Below are positions 49,801-60,300 of a DNA stretch of 64,000 bases, piece by piece (within the stretch, counting starts at the first letter, position 1; every line of letters starts with the position of its first letter). The notes under the pieces are model-generated. The model ran no database searches. It saw only the letters and a program-made list of their open reading frames with translations, and had not been told where the DNA came from. This stretch comes from Odontocerum albicorne (taxonomy: Eukaryota > Arthropoda > Insecta > Trichoptera > Odontoceridae). The position numbers and the translations under genes were made by a program. The stretch covers positions 18,309,220-18,373,219 of the forward strand of contig OX463859.1 of assembly GCA_949825065.1 (NCBI GenBank). Direction: 5' to 3'.

Positions 49801-52800
49801 ATACTTATTTATATGTGATCATCTTTGCAATTAATAAATACTTACCATTTATAAACTTTGTATTTTATTTTTACCTGGTCGCCGATGGTTAAAGTCTGAG
49901 CGCCCCTGGATTAGATCATAATTCACCCACCGTATTCATAACATCAGATTCTAGATTTTTTTAACACTTCAAACATCACTTGCTGAGATAACTTTCAGAA
50001 CGTAAACATCTTGGAAGACTTTTTTAATAATAAATCTATTCATTTTTATAAAAAGGTATATATGAGCTATTAGAGCATTGAAATAAAGTTATTTAACAAA
50101 ACAGTGAATATAATTGATCAAAATAAAGTTGAAAACAAACCTGTTGTTTTATTTAAAAAACAGATTTGTTTTCAATTTTCAACTTTATTTATAGCAGAAT
50201 TTTTCAGATGATAAATTATTATTAATTAGGATATAAAATAAATTGTTATTAAATTTAAAAAAACTACAAAGGTGGGGGGAAGGGGGCTATCCCTGTGACA
50301 GGTTGAGGTTTTTATTGAAGCTTTAAATATCCTTTTTTTAGGTGGTTGATTTTTGTTCTATAGAGGCGCCATCTGTGTCGCTACACTAGATGGTGTTAAT
50401 GTTAGTAGGATACAGTCATTTGGTGAGATCGGCGGAAATTTTTGAAGTTATGGGTAGGTTGTTTTTCGCATTGAGTGGGTCTGTCATTTCGAAGTAAGAA
50501 ATAAACTCTTCGTAATGGGAAAAAGTAGGAATATGGCAATAAAGATTATATTTACATGTCATAAAATTATTTATATTTCAATTTTTGGTGCAATATTTTT
50601 GCAGGAATGTCCTCTGATGCAATGGGGGGCCGAGGTGGAGACTACAGCGATCAGTCATGGGACACAACCAGAAGAACGCCACCACAGTGGGGTGAGTCAT
50701 GTAGTTCACTTTGATGCCAAATTTTACAAATATCTTCAACCTTCCATATGTCAGCATATTTTTCATCCTTGTGTGAACCAAATGATCTTGGACTTAAGGG
50801 TGTAAACTCTCTTACTTTCTTAATAGCTGTTTAGTCTTTTACTCTGACAACATGGTTGAAACGGGCTAATTGTCTGGCTTTTTTGCTACTATTGAGCCAT
50901 GGTTGTAAAAACATGGATGAATACTGGCCTGTCAAACACAAATTGCCCATCCGACATGGCTGAAAATTGAAATGTACATCACAGACAGTGTCATCAATGT
51001 GAGGAAAAAAGATGGGCTCAATCTGAACAATCAGCAACATTTAAAAATTCTCATTAATTTTTTATCAACCTTTGTGTATATTTGCATGAATCACAAAAAT
51101 TTATAGATCTTATCGATTATTACAGGTTCAGGATATACGGAGGATGACCACTATGATGCGGAGAGAGAAGACTCAGATGATGAGGGAAACAGATCTAGTA
51201 GAGGAACGACAAAGTGAGTTTTATTACATAGTGCCATGTTAAATTGAATTGTTTTAATGTTTCCTCCACTTCTGTGATGTTTTTTGTATGTTGGTATAGT
51301 TGTATTGGGTTGTCTGAAAAGTGATTTCAAATTTTTAAGTTAAATTCAAACGCAATATTGCATCAAATGCTCGTGAATTATGGTTTTCGATATTTTCAGT
51401 GTCTCAGCAATTTTTGGTGTCTTAGAATGCTGGTTATTCTTGATCAAAGCATTGATTTGGTTGTCATTGGTGATAATAAGTCTTCCATAGTAGACAACAT
51501 CTTCAAGTATCATCACCATTTCAGATGTTTTAAACCACACGATTGCTTACTGCATAATCGTCACCTTTTTTAAATTTGTATTTTTTTTTTATTTTCGGTA
51601 GTAATAACCGAAATCAGCATTTATTTTAATTCATTTTCAAAATGATGCTAAAATAACAATATGGATAACTAATGCCCAAAAAAATGCGGTAAACTATTAT
51701 CTTTCATAATAATATACTTTCAGCATGTTTGAAATTAAGTTAGCAATCAAGATTTTGTTCTAACAACATCTATCCGATAAATACGAACTACTTTCCAGAC
51801 AACATATTATTTATTGAAATTAACTTAACCAAATAATACAATTGTATTAACCTGTATATATTGTAATAATACAATTCACCCCATACCATATTCACCCCAT
51901 GTACCATAACAAAATAAACAAGATTATACCTTGAATTAAAATGTAAGTGATACTTTTAAATATATGTTAGACTTCATGGAAGGTTACTAAATGCCTTATT
52001 TTGATTTATCATATACAATAATAATATTAATTAATCTTTGTGTAATAGGGTGGAGGAATATAGAGATGCAATAGAGACGGCCCCCACTCGCTCTAGCATT
52101 TCCGAAGTGCGGGAGCCTTCTTCTATTAGTGGCAGTGTGACTAACGCGCAATCTCCAACGCACCAGAAGGTTAATGTCACAATTGGGAAGTCTCCTGCCA
52201 AGGGGAACACCAAAGGAATCAAGAAGATTGATCTCGGTAAGCTTCAAATCATATTACCTTGGAGCTTAGGTTCAAATAGACAAAGAGAAGGATTCATATT
52301 TTTTATTGCAAGACTTAAATTGCACCAACGTATACATCTACCTAAATAAACTTAGTGCATCATAAATTAGTGCATCATGAAAAATAAAATATATTTGTAG
52401 AATTCAAATATTTTAAAACAATATTTATAAAATAGTACACTATATTTTTATGTCTTGTTTAAAAACTATTTTCATTTAAAATATTTCAGTTTTGTTGTAA
52501 ATAATTTGTATTTAATTTGTTTATTATTTTCAAGGTTTTTTTTAAATTTCATACAAGTTTTCTCTTTTCATCGCCTGATAAAATTAATTTGTTAGCAAAT
52601 GTACATTAAAAATAAACTATGCCAATTATATTGTTTATTCTTCCTCACTAAGTAGAGCACATATTTGAAATTTAATAATTTTTAAGGGATAAAAATACTT
52701 AATTAAAAAAACAAAAGTACCTGTTGTATTTTAGCCAAACACTGAATGGAGATGCAATGATTTTTCATTATAATAAGACATTAATATCCAGTTAAAAAAT

Positions 52801-55800
52801 ATGCATTTATTGATGAAAAATTGCATAGGTGTAATAAGATTAGTAATTCTAATTCCAGTATTCATTTTGTATATTTTGATATTTTCAAAAGAAATTTAGA
52901 AATTTTTGAGATATATTGGGTTGATGCAAAAGTAATGATCGTTTTTTATGATCCCAGGTAAAAAAAATCCCAGGTAAGAAATGATGAATAGTATCTTCTT
53001 TTAAATGATTCCATTGTATAAAGGATGCTTTCCCTCTACTTTCTATTCAGTTTTAGCCTGGCCAGAGTACAGTGAAAAGCCCTTGTATTTTTTCAAAATG
53101 TCGGTCGATAAAGTGCATTTACGTCATTGTTTACTTTATGAATTCCGTAAAGACAATACCGCGAGTGTGGCAACCAAAAACATTTGCGACGTGTATGGAG
53201 CAGATGTCATCAAAGTTCGACAGGTACGAAGATGGTTTACAAAATTCCGATCTGAGGATTTTTCACTATTTGATAAACCACGTACCGGGCGGCCATTGAA
53301 GTCTGATGACAACAAGTTAAAAGTCATAATTGACACAAATCCACGTCTAACCACCAGGGAGATCGCGTCGATGATAGGAGTCAACCAAACGACCGTATTA
53401 AGACATTTGAAGCGTATGGGGATGGTTTCGCGGTACAACGTTTGGATACCTCATCAATTGTCGGCTGCCAATTTATTGGATCATGTTTCAACGTGCTTTG
53501 CTTTAAGTGCGAGACAAAAACATGAACCTTTTTTGCATTGTTTGGTAACAGGAGATGAGAAATGGGTCGTGTACAACAACGTGACAAGAAAAAGACATTG
53601 GGCTATACCTGGACAAGCCCCATTAACAACTTCGAAGGCCGAAATCCATCAAAAAAAGTAATGCTTTGTGTTTGGTGGAATTGTAAGGGTATTGTGTATT
53701 TTGAACTCTTGGAACGCAATCAGACAATTACAACAGAACGATATTGTCAGCAATTATCCAAATTGAACATCGCCCTTCAAAAGGATAGACCAGAATTGGT
53801 AAACAGAAAAGGGATAGTGTTTCATCCCGACAACGCATGACCACATGTGGCTTTGATGACCCAATACAAGCTAAATGAGTTGAATTGGGATGTTATCAAG
53901 CTTCCACCGTATTGTCCAGATCTTGCTCCTTCCGATTTTCATTTATTATGATCGCTGCAAAAAATTTTAAATGATAAAAAATTTGATACAATAGAGCAGG
54001 TAAAAACATCCCTTACTACATTTTTCGCATCAAAATCCACGGAATTTTACACTAATGGTATTAATAAGTTGATAGAAAGATGGGAGAAGGTTATAAAAAC
54101 TGATGGAAATTATAAAATTGATTAAATAAATATTACAAATCTAAAAAAAAAATGTTTAATTGTATATGTAAAAAACGATCATTACTTTTGCATCAACCCA
54201 ATATTTAACCTTAAATTTTTAAACTTACAAATGATATATATATATATATATATTACTTTTGCTCTACAGGTGCTGCAGCTCAGTATGCTAAAACAGCTAC
54301 AGAATCCAGCGGTAAAACCACATCACCAGACTTATTCCAAACATGTGCCCCTCCCTCTCCAACCAGGGATGATGACTTTGATCCTAGGTCAGTTTTGCTT
54401 TTTTTTAATCACATAAAGTTCCTACATACGTATACATGCTCCTCATAATTTTTTTTACTATAAAATAAAAATAATATCTGAACTTGATAGGGATATTATC
54501 ACCTTGGTAGTAAGAGAACACTTATCTTCCTTTTAGAAGTGAGAAGTTTGATTCTCAGTACTGATAAATTGTCCATTGAAGTGTCCATTGAATTGTTATA
54601 TTATCAGATCACTTCCCAACTCTTTGGATTTAGTTTTTATAGTTCATGAGGAGTATAGATTTTGGGTGAATAATTAGACTGTCGGTGCTATTTAGTGATG
54701 GTCGATGATGTTTGTTTTCAATAAGTTTAATACTGGGCATTTGAATTAGTTTCACTTTTAGAGCAGATATTATCTTACTTGTCCTTGTCTCCAAAGGGCA
54801 TATCGTTTTTGAAGAATGTAAACCTCCATGATGATACTGTTCCATTTTTGACGGTCATTTGCTCTTCTGTTTTCAATCTCTCTTAACCTCAAGTCTTGGA
54901 GATTCATCAGCACATTTTCCATCAAATTTTGTATCAGTCCATGCTAATCAGCTGTATCTTATGCCACTGATGATCCAAGATTGTCGAGATTAAGAATGGA
55001 TTATTTCTTTCTATTCTTGATTATTATTAATCTTTTTAATAATATTTCACATTAGAGCGATTACCAAAAAATATTATTATTTTTACATACACTAAAATTT
55101 TTACAGTTGGATGCAATAAACACCCATAGTAAATACTTGAAAGTACAAAAATTAATGTTGAAGGAGTTTTTTTATTTCTCATTCAAAGAGCTATCCACAT
55201 TTCATGTGGACAATCATATTTTTTTTAATACAGTGTATTGTCAATACAATTTATATATTTGCATATTTATTCCAGGGGTGATGAAGTGCCGGCTAATAAA
55301 GATGGCCAGGATTTTGGTGACTTTGCCAATGCTTTTGGTCCTGCCCAAACAGCTCCTGCAGATGAGTTTGCAGACTTTAGTAGTGCTTTTACACCCTCAA
55401 ATAGTAATACTTCTGGTAAGTAAAAACAGTTTTTCAAAAATACTTAATTATAAAATAGACTCCTACGAGGCGTATCCAGAAAGTAAGTGTACTGAAGCTC
55501 TCACGACCAGATGGATTTTATTTTCGACATGTTGGCTACACTTCCGTGTAGCCTGATCCTTCCCCTCCGCAACGAGACCGGTTCGAGGTCAGTACGTTGA
55601 GAAGTGTCGACGCGACAGCACGTTTCGTGAAAAATGTCAATCCAATCTCCCGCCAAGTGCGAAATATGCAGTGTCATCCGTTATCTCGTTTGGAAGGGAA
55701 AACCTCCGGTTGAGGTTTATAATGAGGTGAAAACTGCATATGGTGATAAAGCTATGAATCGTACGAGTGTGTACAAGTGGTGTCGCGAGTTTAAAAACGG

Positions 55801-57364
55801 TCGTACGTCTGTGCATGATGATCAGAGGAGCGGAAGACCTTCAATTGTGACTGACGAAATTGTGGAAAAAATCGAAAATGCGCTCCGTGACGATCGCAGA
55901 TTGACTGTGGATGAACTTTCTGCGATGTTTCCGCAAATCTCCAGATCTCTACTACACGAAACCATCACAGAAACCCTCGGATATCGGAAACTGTCCACGA
56001 GGTGGGTCCCAAAACAGCTGACATACCAACACAAGTTGAATCGAGTGGAGGCCGGGCAAGAGTTTTTGAGGCGCTGCAAACTCCATGGAGATGAATTTTT
56101 CCGCTCCATCGTTACTGGAGATGAAACTTGGGTTGCACACTACACGCCTGAAACCAAAAGGCAGTCTCAACAGTGTCGTCACACCTCTTCACCCTCCGCC
56201 AAAAAGTTCAAAACCACAATTTCAGCCAAAAAAATCATGGCATCCGTGTTTTGGGACTGTCAAGGCATAATTTTAATTGAATATATGCCTCAAGGGGAGA
56301 CCATCAACTCTGCAAGATACTGTGAGACCCTAAAAAAATTGCGGAGGGCGATTCAGAACAAGAGGAGAGGCATGCTGACAAAGGGAGTCTGCCTGCTGCA
56401 CGACAATGCCAGACCACACACGGCCAACGCCACGAAGGAACTGCTCGCCTCGTTTAAATGGGATGTCCTGAACCATCCCGCGCATTCCCCTGACCTAGCA
56501 CCTTCAGATTACTATCACTTGACCTCCCTGAAGCTGCACATGGGTGGAAAAAGGTTTTCAACCGACGAGGAGGTAAAGGAGGAGGTGGAGAAGTGGACGG
56601 AGGGGTTGGCGGGAAACTACTTCGAGGAAGGCATCAAAAAGTTGATACCCCGCTTCACCACCTGCATTGAGAGGAATGGCGACTATGTCGAAAAATAGCT
56701 TACATATGTACCACGGTAACCACGTAATTTTTTTGTTTAAATAAAAAAAATTGTAACCTACAAAAATTCAGTACACTTACTTTCTGGATATGCCTCGTAC
56801 ATTGGTTCAAAACTTCAAATATAAGAATCCTTCCTCATAGTCTCTGGGGAATAGTGGTTACCTTTAATATCTTACCATATATAATATATTCTTAAAAAAT
56901 GTTAAAATTTTATTGTTTCGATTTTTCTTCTATTCGCTTTCAAATTAATTCTATGGGGGTTATTAATATACACAAAATGAGACTGTAATATAATTATTAA
57001 TATTTATCTATTATCTGTTTACCTGAAGAAAAAAATGGTTTATGCTTGAAGCATTGTATTTAGGCGTGCTAACTAAATCTATCTTATTTTTGTATAACAT
57101 TGTATTAAATATGTCTTGACTATTCTTTTACAGCCCCTTCAAACCCACAATCATTAACGTCAATCGACCTTTTGGGTGGCCCATCCAGCCTGGCACCATC
57201 TTCCGGGTTGTTGGACCTCACTTTGAACACCCCTCAAATTATGATGAACCAGACACCACAAGGGATGATGCAGAGTCCACAGATGATGACAAATCAAATG
57301 CCACAGGTGGGCTCCAGTCAGCTGACTGCGCAAATGTCATCGCTCAGCATAAACCCATTAGACG
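37871..57364 (+). CDS. CLINT1: Clathrin interactor 1 / EpsinR (lqfR-like), exons 1-10 of an EpsinR-Tel2 fusion gene
   Basis: EpsinR is an ENTH-domain adaptor that binds phosphoinositides, SNAREs, AP-1 and clathrin at the trans-Golgi and endosomes. Coding exons: 37871-37920, 46062-46263, 47621-47749, 48668-48776, 50605-50691, 51126-51213, 52049-52236, 54270-54387, 55276-55415, 57134-57364. All have GT-AG borders and consistent phases; they give 447 codons plus one base. The first residues, MDKFISMWKVRELADKV, match the Drosophila lqfR start as I recall it. The ENTH domain fills about 10-155 (KVREATNEEAWGPTGQLMQE, LIRNGSERVVTSAREHIYDL, EERKKAKKNKDKYVG). The tail carries AP-1 gamma-ear type motifs DFGDF (336-340) and EFADF (354-358), a clathrin box LLDLT (396-400) and IDLLGG (381-386). 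Intron 1 is 8.1 kb. A donor at 57365 joins the Tel2 exon; reading through it instead would stop at about 57462. Confidence 0.95.
38000..39052. other. EpsinR intron 1, left part, no feature seen
   Basis: AT-rich non-coding DNA. Any regulatory elements of the gene here are not recognisable by eye. Confidence 0.4.
39053..39824. mobile_element. TTAA-flanked element, piggyBac-like, with a 149-bp internal duplication
   Basis: Ends on TTAA (39053, 39821) with ends reading ttaacccttcctctccgg and, inverted, ttaacctttcccttcctgtg. Each end carries a short palindrome-like block based on gatgtgta...tacacatc. Inside, a ~149-bp unit (from about 39201: aattagcacttatcggccac) is repeated in tandem almost perfectly, differing mainly by catcagata/catcagaga and gcgacg/gtgacg. 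No transposase. In EpsinR intron 1. Confidence 0.65.
39930..40250 (+). mobile_element. LINE reverse transcriptase fragment, Jockey-like
   Basis: The plus strand reads RNYLYFNIKKCVYVSYSRSS then SPIRRISVYTIQAEVVYRVA and EFMDLG. This is the segment after the YADD box of Jockey/CR1-type reverse transcriptases (L.LN..KC....SR...I...Y......V..V...DLG). The rest is degraded. In EpsinR intron 1. Confidence 0.6.
40540..40733 (+). mobile_element. LINE ORF2 C-terminal remnant
   Basis: With a few frameshifts it reads KKAALRWFGHVERMMKE, then KGVRGRGRPRKTWLNQINQI, the same end-of-ORF2 segment as at 583-1000 and 45060-45610. It abuts the mariner end at 40734. Confidence 0.65.
40734..41705 (-). mobile_element. 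Mariner (minus), 5' end replaced; left part of a two-tailed chimera
   Basis: The left edge after TA is a terminal repeat, cgaggctagtcccaaaagta. The minus strand encodes most of a transposase in two overlapping frames: CRWYADFKHSHTD, a GISKIAVHRILAENLDIRKL block, TMDETWVHHFTPETKEQSKQ, then HQDNAPVHTSVIAV and YSPDLAPSDYFLF. At about 41705 the reading stops and an unrelated mariner tail begins in the other orientation, so the 5' end and start codon are missing. A more complete but frameshifted relative lies at 42993-44225. Confidence 0.75.
41705..41909 (+). mobile_element. 3' tail of a different mariner, plus orientation
   Basis: It reads GKRFGSNEEVIAETNAYFET, KDKSFYTAGIEKLGKHWNKC and IALEGDNFDE plus stop, the end of a mariner transposase, then a terminal repeat whose inverted form is aaggcccgggactaacta. 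It is fused head to head with the minus-strand mariner on its left. Confidence 0.75.
42090..42310 (-). mobile_element. LINE 3' end (CR1/L2-like), fragment
   Basis: It starts with (aat)n, then gacaatttatatagcg, ctcctcaaaggcgcgcacta and taagtgtaaggataggaagg, parallel to 28065-28250. In EpsinR intron 1. Confidence 0.6.
42320..42990. other. EpsinR intron 1 segment, no feature seen
   Basis: AT-rich sequence between repeats. Nothing recognisable. Confidence 0.35.
42993..44225 (+). mobile_element. Frameshifted mariner, relative of 40734-41705
   Basis: Left edge near gagtggtcccagaagtaccc. Transposase reading from 43168: MEKIGHRYVIQYFHLKGLSP to LCARWVPRLLT, then a frameshift into TMDETWVHHFTPETKEHSKQ, another near 43910 into LFHQDNAPVHTSVIAV and PYSPDLAPSDYFF, and a last one into KQGIEAIEHRWEKCVEL. 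All three catalytic acidic residues survive, but the frame is broken at least three times. The right terminal repeat is missing or unrecognisable. In EpsinR intron 1. Confidence 0.8.
44226..45059. other. EpsinR intron 1 segment of mixed composition
   Basis: 44230-44830 is less AT-rich than the surrounding intron and may be an old insertion. I recognise no domain or terminal repeat in it. Confidence 0.35.
45060..45610 (+). mobile_element. Decayed LINE ORF2 C-terminal region
   Basis: First frame: IGNKFNGALKHICPTVSKSA then KMIVYNSILVPTDVQY.SETW, a standard post-RT block. Second frame: IKKSSLTCFGHVKQMDEERL then MSGRRGRRRPRKIWLDQVND. A sister of 583-1000. In EpsinR intron 1. Confidence 0.7.
46709..46890 (-). 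repeat. SINE tail in a 93-bp tandem duplication
   Basis: The unit (tattgtcttatacttttgtt onward to aactagaaacatgttaaaga) occurs twice, starting at 46711 and 46804, with one clear difference (acatggcggg versus acctggcggg). It is the tail and body of the main SINE family. In EpsinR intron 2. Confidence 0.65.
46930..47150 (-). repeat. tRNA-derived SINE, near-complete copy
   Basis: The minus strand has the best B box of the family, ggttcgattcc (47075-47085), and a degraded A box near 47115. The body and tail run to about 46935 (attatatacagtataacttg on the plus strand). In EpsinR intron 2, antisense. Confidence 0.7.
47750..48435. other. EpsinR intron 3, no feature seen
   Basis: AT-rich, non-coding. 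Confidence 0.35.
48440..48610 (+). repeat. tRNA-derived SINE copy
   Basis: Plus-strand head gacctagtcggttggtgact then cttccaaccttggggtttta, body through tagaacccaataaaa and tail gaagttgccatatgacatta. In EpsinR intron 3. Confidence 0.55.
49252..49908 (+). mobile_element. Non-autonomous hAT element with perfect 8-bp target duplication
   Basis: Terminal inverted repeats caggggtgctcaaact and, inverted from the right end, caggggcgctcagact. The octamer gattagat flanks it on both sides (49244-49251 and 49909-49916). It keeps only the hAT dimerisation end of a transposase (49590-49775): LFGSTYLCESAFSEMKIIKS, then KYRNRLSDEHLNSCLRLALS. A palindrome (ttatcatctatctgatagatgataa region) lies at about 49418-49450. 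657 bp, in EpsinR intron 4. Confidence 0.88.
49917..50604. other. EpsinR intron 4, right part, with one long hairpin
   Basis: aaataaagttgaaaacaaa and its inverted form (tttgttttcaattttcaact, then ttattt) pair across a 20-30 base loop at about 50120-50190. No gene. Confidence 0.45.
51305..51580 (-). mobile_element. Mariner 5'/N-terminal fragment
   Basis: A terminal-repeat-like tattgggttgtctgaaaagt lies at 51303. The minus strand then reads VVYYGRLIITNDNQINALIK, KNNQHSKTPKIAETLKIS and KTIIHEHLMQY, a degraded N-terminal transposase (second helix-turn-helix). In EpsinR intron 6. Confidence 0.6.
51590..52048. other. EpsinR intron 6 remainder, no feature seen
   Basis: AT-rich. A short repeat (attcaccccata, attcaccccatg) is near 51875-51900. 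Confidence 0.35.
52237..52915. other. EpsinR intron 7 left part, no feature seen
   Basis: AT-rich, non-coding up to the mariner. Confidence 0.35.
52916..54201 (+). mobile_element. Mariner, full length but mutated
   Basis: TA-flanked terminal repeats: ttgggttgatgcaaaagtaa at the left and ttacttttgcatcaacccaa at the right. 1286 bp. The transposase starts at 53098 (MSVDKVHLRHCLLYEFRKDN) and runs to VTGDEKWVVYNNVTRKRHWA. A frameshift near 53600 moves it to KKVMLCVWWNCKGIVYFELL. The codon after HPDNA is a stop at 53837 (tga, probably from cga), and another stop interrupts FHLL. YCPDLAPSDFH keeps the third aspartate. In EpsinR intron 7, sense orientation. Confidence 0.88.
54233..54254. repeat. (TA)n microsatellite next to the EpsinR exon 8 acceptor
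   Basis: About eleven TA units lie 15 bp before the polypyrimidine-AG acceptor at 54269, close enough that length changes could affect splicing. Confidence 0.7.
54388..55275. other. EpsinR intron 8, with a tRNA-like SINE head
   Basis: 54490-54570 holds tatcaccttggtagtaagag and, about 35 bases on, agtttgattctca, which fit A-box and B-box spacing. The remainder is non-coding. Confidence 0.4.
55466..56797 (+). mobile_element. Mariner transposon, apparently complete
   Basis: TA-flanked terminal repeats cgaggcgtatccagaaagta and tactttctggatatgcctcg (about 29 bp, near perfect). 1332 bp with a single intact transposase ORF. It lies in EpsinR intron 9, sense orientation. Relatives: truncated copy 7823-8337 and solo end 27422-27461. 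Confidence 0.93.
55634..56698 (+). CDS. Mariner transposase, intact, DD34D
   Basis: 354 aa. The start MSIQSPAKCEICSVIRYLVW is shared with the truncated copy at 7991. N-terminal helix-turn-helix regions span about 1-125 (VYKWCREFKNGRTSV, RSGRPSIVTDEIVEKIENAL), then the WVP landmark. The catalytic acids are in TGDETWVAHYTPE, LLHDNARPH and HSPDLAPSDYYHL, the last two separated by 34 residues. The subfamily differs clearly from the intact copy at 29286. The codons look unconstrained but undamaged, so recent activity is possible. It would be transcribed within the EpsinR pre-mRNA as well as from its own promoter. Confidence 0.93.
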   Translation: MSIQSPAKCEICSVIRYLVWKGKPPVEVYNEVKTAYGDKAMNRTSVYKWCREFKNGRTSVHDDQRSGRPSIVTDEIVEKIENALRDDRRLTVDELSAMFPQISRSLLHETITETLGYRKLSTRWVPKQLTYQHKLNRVEAGQEFLRRCKLHGDEFFRSIVTGDETWVAHYTPETKRQSQQCRHTSSPSAKKFKTTISAKKIMASVFWDCQGIILIEYMPQGETINSARYCETLKKLRRAIQNKRRGMLTKGVCLLHDNARPHTANATKELLASFKWDVLNHPAHSPDLAPSDYYHLTSLKLHMGGKRFSTDEEVKEEVEKWTEGLAGNYFEEGIKKLIPRFTTCIERNGDYVEK

Positions 57365-60300
57365 GTAAGACTACTCATTTTATTTCTGATGGTGATTGTC
57401 TACTTTCATTTTTATTACTATTTTTTCTTCACATTACATGCCACATGCTTTACTGCGATTAATTAATTTCCTCACTTATTAAAAATGTTTAATCAATAAT
57501 GTATAACCGCTAGTCATTATGAAGGGTCTCATAGTTTAAGATATATACACGCTTATACAATATTATTTTTAAATTCATATGCAAAATATGACTTCAAATA
57601 TGATCAACCAATTGTAAAGCTTAGAAATACACTTTTATAAAAATATAAAGCAACTAATTAATTAACTTTTAATTTGTATTTTTCTTACTTTTTAAGTTGT
57701 ACTTGTGTTTCTTTCTCTCATGCCATAAGTCATACTAAATTTTTTATTGAAAAATAGCTTTATCTTATATTCTTGTATGTGCTTCAGTGATTTGTTGTAA
57801 AACTTATGTCAATTGCATATTACTAATTTATGAGAGATAAATGTATAAGATATTGATCAGTTTTTTTTGCCATGGTGGCTCCCAAGGTAGAGCATGTAAG
57901 CAATACGTGAAGCCTGTATAATAATCAAGACTTTATTGTAGTTACAATTCGCAAGTATCTGGAATTTCGCACTTGCTGTTATCTATAAAACAAAATATTG
58001 AGGATGGAAATTGTCGAAGAACTATTTTTTTTATTACAAACCTCTCAGTGAGTCTTGTTGAAATATTATCCTTATTAAACTGATCATCATCAACCTACGA
58101 CTATATATGTTCCATCAGGAACACCTTCCAGATTGGTATTTAAACAGTAAACTGACACAGCTTAAATAAATAAATACTTCAATATGTAATTATATGTATG
58201 ATACATACCATTTTCCTGTCAGAATAGGCAGATACTTTTCTTTTGTCTCCTATACCTCTTATACAGCTCTATTCATTTTCTTATTCATCACCTTTTCTTC
58301 TTTCAAAATTTCATTCACCTGATTGCATATTTTTCTTGATCTTTCCCCATAAACGACTCCCTTTTTTTTTTTTTTTTTCACATTTTACATTTGTTGAGGC
58401 AATTTTTTTAATAATCTTATAAAGATAATATATATTGAGAGAAATAAAATAGGAAAAACATTTTTATTTATTTTGAAATAATGAAAGTATTTTATTATTT
58501 CTATGTAAGTAGAATCTCATAAACATCTAAATTGGGTGGTTATAAGTTAATAATGTTGAACATATTTGATCGCCCTTGAGGAGAGTTTGCTTTCTAAACG
58601 GCGCTATATAAATTGACCTTGTATTATTATCAACACATGAAAGTATTCAGAGTTGTGGCTTCCTTTTTTCCTTACACCTCTATATTTTGGCTAATGTCTC
58701 TCATACAATGTAATTTATTTTTTTCCGAGTTGAACAAAGTCTTGTTTAAAACCACATATGATATTATAACTGGTACTTATACATGTGGAGAAAAAGGAAA
58801 CAATGCTATCTTTGTATACTTATGCTGTTACAATTTCAATAATTAAATTTTTATTTTGCTTGAATTTTTTTTGCTATCTATCAGTTTTATACTGCATTGA
58901 AAAATTTAAGTAGCTCGATAGGAAAAAGTTTTCGGTTAATATAAAATAATTTAGAATATCAATGGCCATCAGTTGAGAACGTGGACAGTTTTTGTAATAT
59001 GTTTTAAGCACACTAAAATTTTTGCTTTCTTAACCAGACATTGTGGTTTTTTTCCTTAACTCATTTTATGTCAAAAGGTCATAAATATATACAAATTGGT
59101 ATAATGCTTTTTCACCCATTTTATGAGAAACATATACTTATGGCTATTGATATAATCCTTTTTCACCTATCTGTAGTTTAGGAGCTTGCTCATTTTTGTT
59201 GCTGTTAGTAAATTGAAAACATCCACAATTATCACTTGTTAGCTAATTCAATGTAGTCAGTAGTGTATTTTTAAATGTATATGAAATCAATTTCATATTT
59301 TGCACATACATTCATATATTTTTGCTGAGTAATATCAAGTGCATATTAAATATATATCTAATTCATAAAACTTTTTAATAAAACACTCAACATTTTCTAA
59401 GTTGAAAAAAATATGAAAATAACCATAATTTTTTTTATACTTAGAAAGGTTTGTTAAAATAAACTAATGTAAAACTTCACAGGTATCTCTCAGATTAAAT
59501 GATCCCAATTGATACACACAGGAATTTTCTTCTATTAAGGAAAAATATTTATTCTGATTAGTTTTTTCATATTTTTCCTTCTAAAACTTCTGCTTTAAAC
59601 CATATCATACCTGATCATAGATAATCTGGACTGTAATTGAAGCTTTAATAATTCAACTAATTAAGGATCGAATGCCATCGACAATTGCTATATTTGAAAC
59701 TTAATTGCTTTACGATAGAAATGTATAAAACATGCATTCTACTTGTAATTTAAAAATTGTTTACACATATGTTTTATGAATTCTATTTTATTTACTTTTT
59801 GTTTTATAATTACAAAACTTATAAAATGTTAAACCTATTTTCACTGAATATTCAATGTGGAGTTGCATGTCTCTCTTGGTATATTTTATTTTAATTGTTT
59901 GTCTGGCTTTTTTTACTTTACTTGAAAAAACAGACAAAAATGAGTGTTACATCAAAATTATACGACTCGCGGATACTTATTCACATGTCTTTTATTGATG
60001 AGTTTGTGAAATTATACGACTCGCCGATACTTATTCACATGTCTTTTATTGATGAGTTTGTGAAATTTTTTAAATATCGTCATATTATGTTTGATACATT
60101 GTGATGAATTAAAAAAAATATCGGCAATCTTATTAAAATAATACTCATTGGAGATGTAATCATTTTTTTTAAAAAGGTTGCATTCGTGATAAGTATTATT
60201 TTATATTAATTATAAAATAAAATTACAGAATATTATATTTTCCTTAAAACAAAATTATAAATATTTTTACTAACATGTGATTAATATTTATTAAGATCAA

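Noticed and set aside
59904..60104. Possible extra exon between EpsinR exon 10 and Tel2
   Set aside because: An AG at 59934 exists, but in the phase left by exon 10 the reading hits a stop within about 22 codons.
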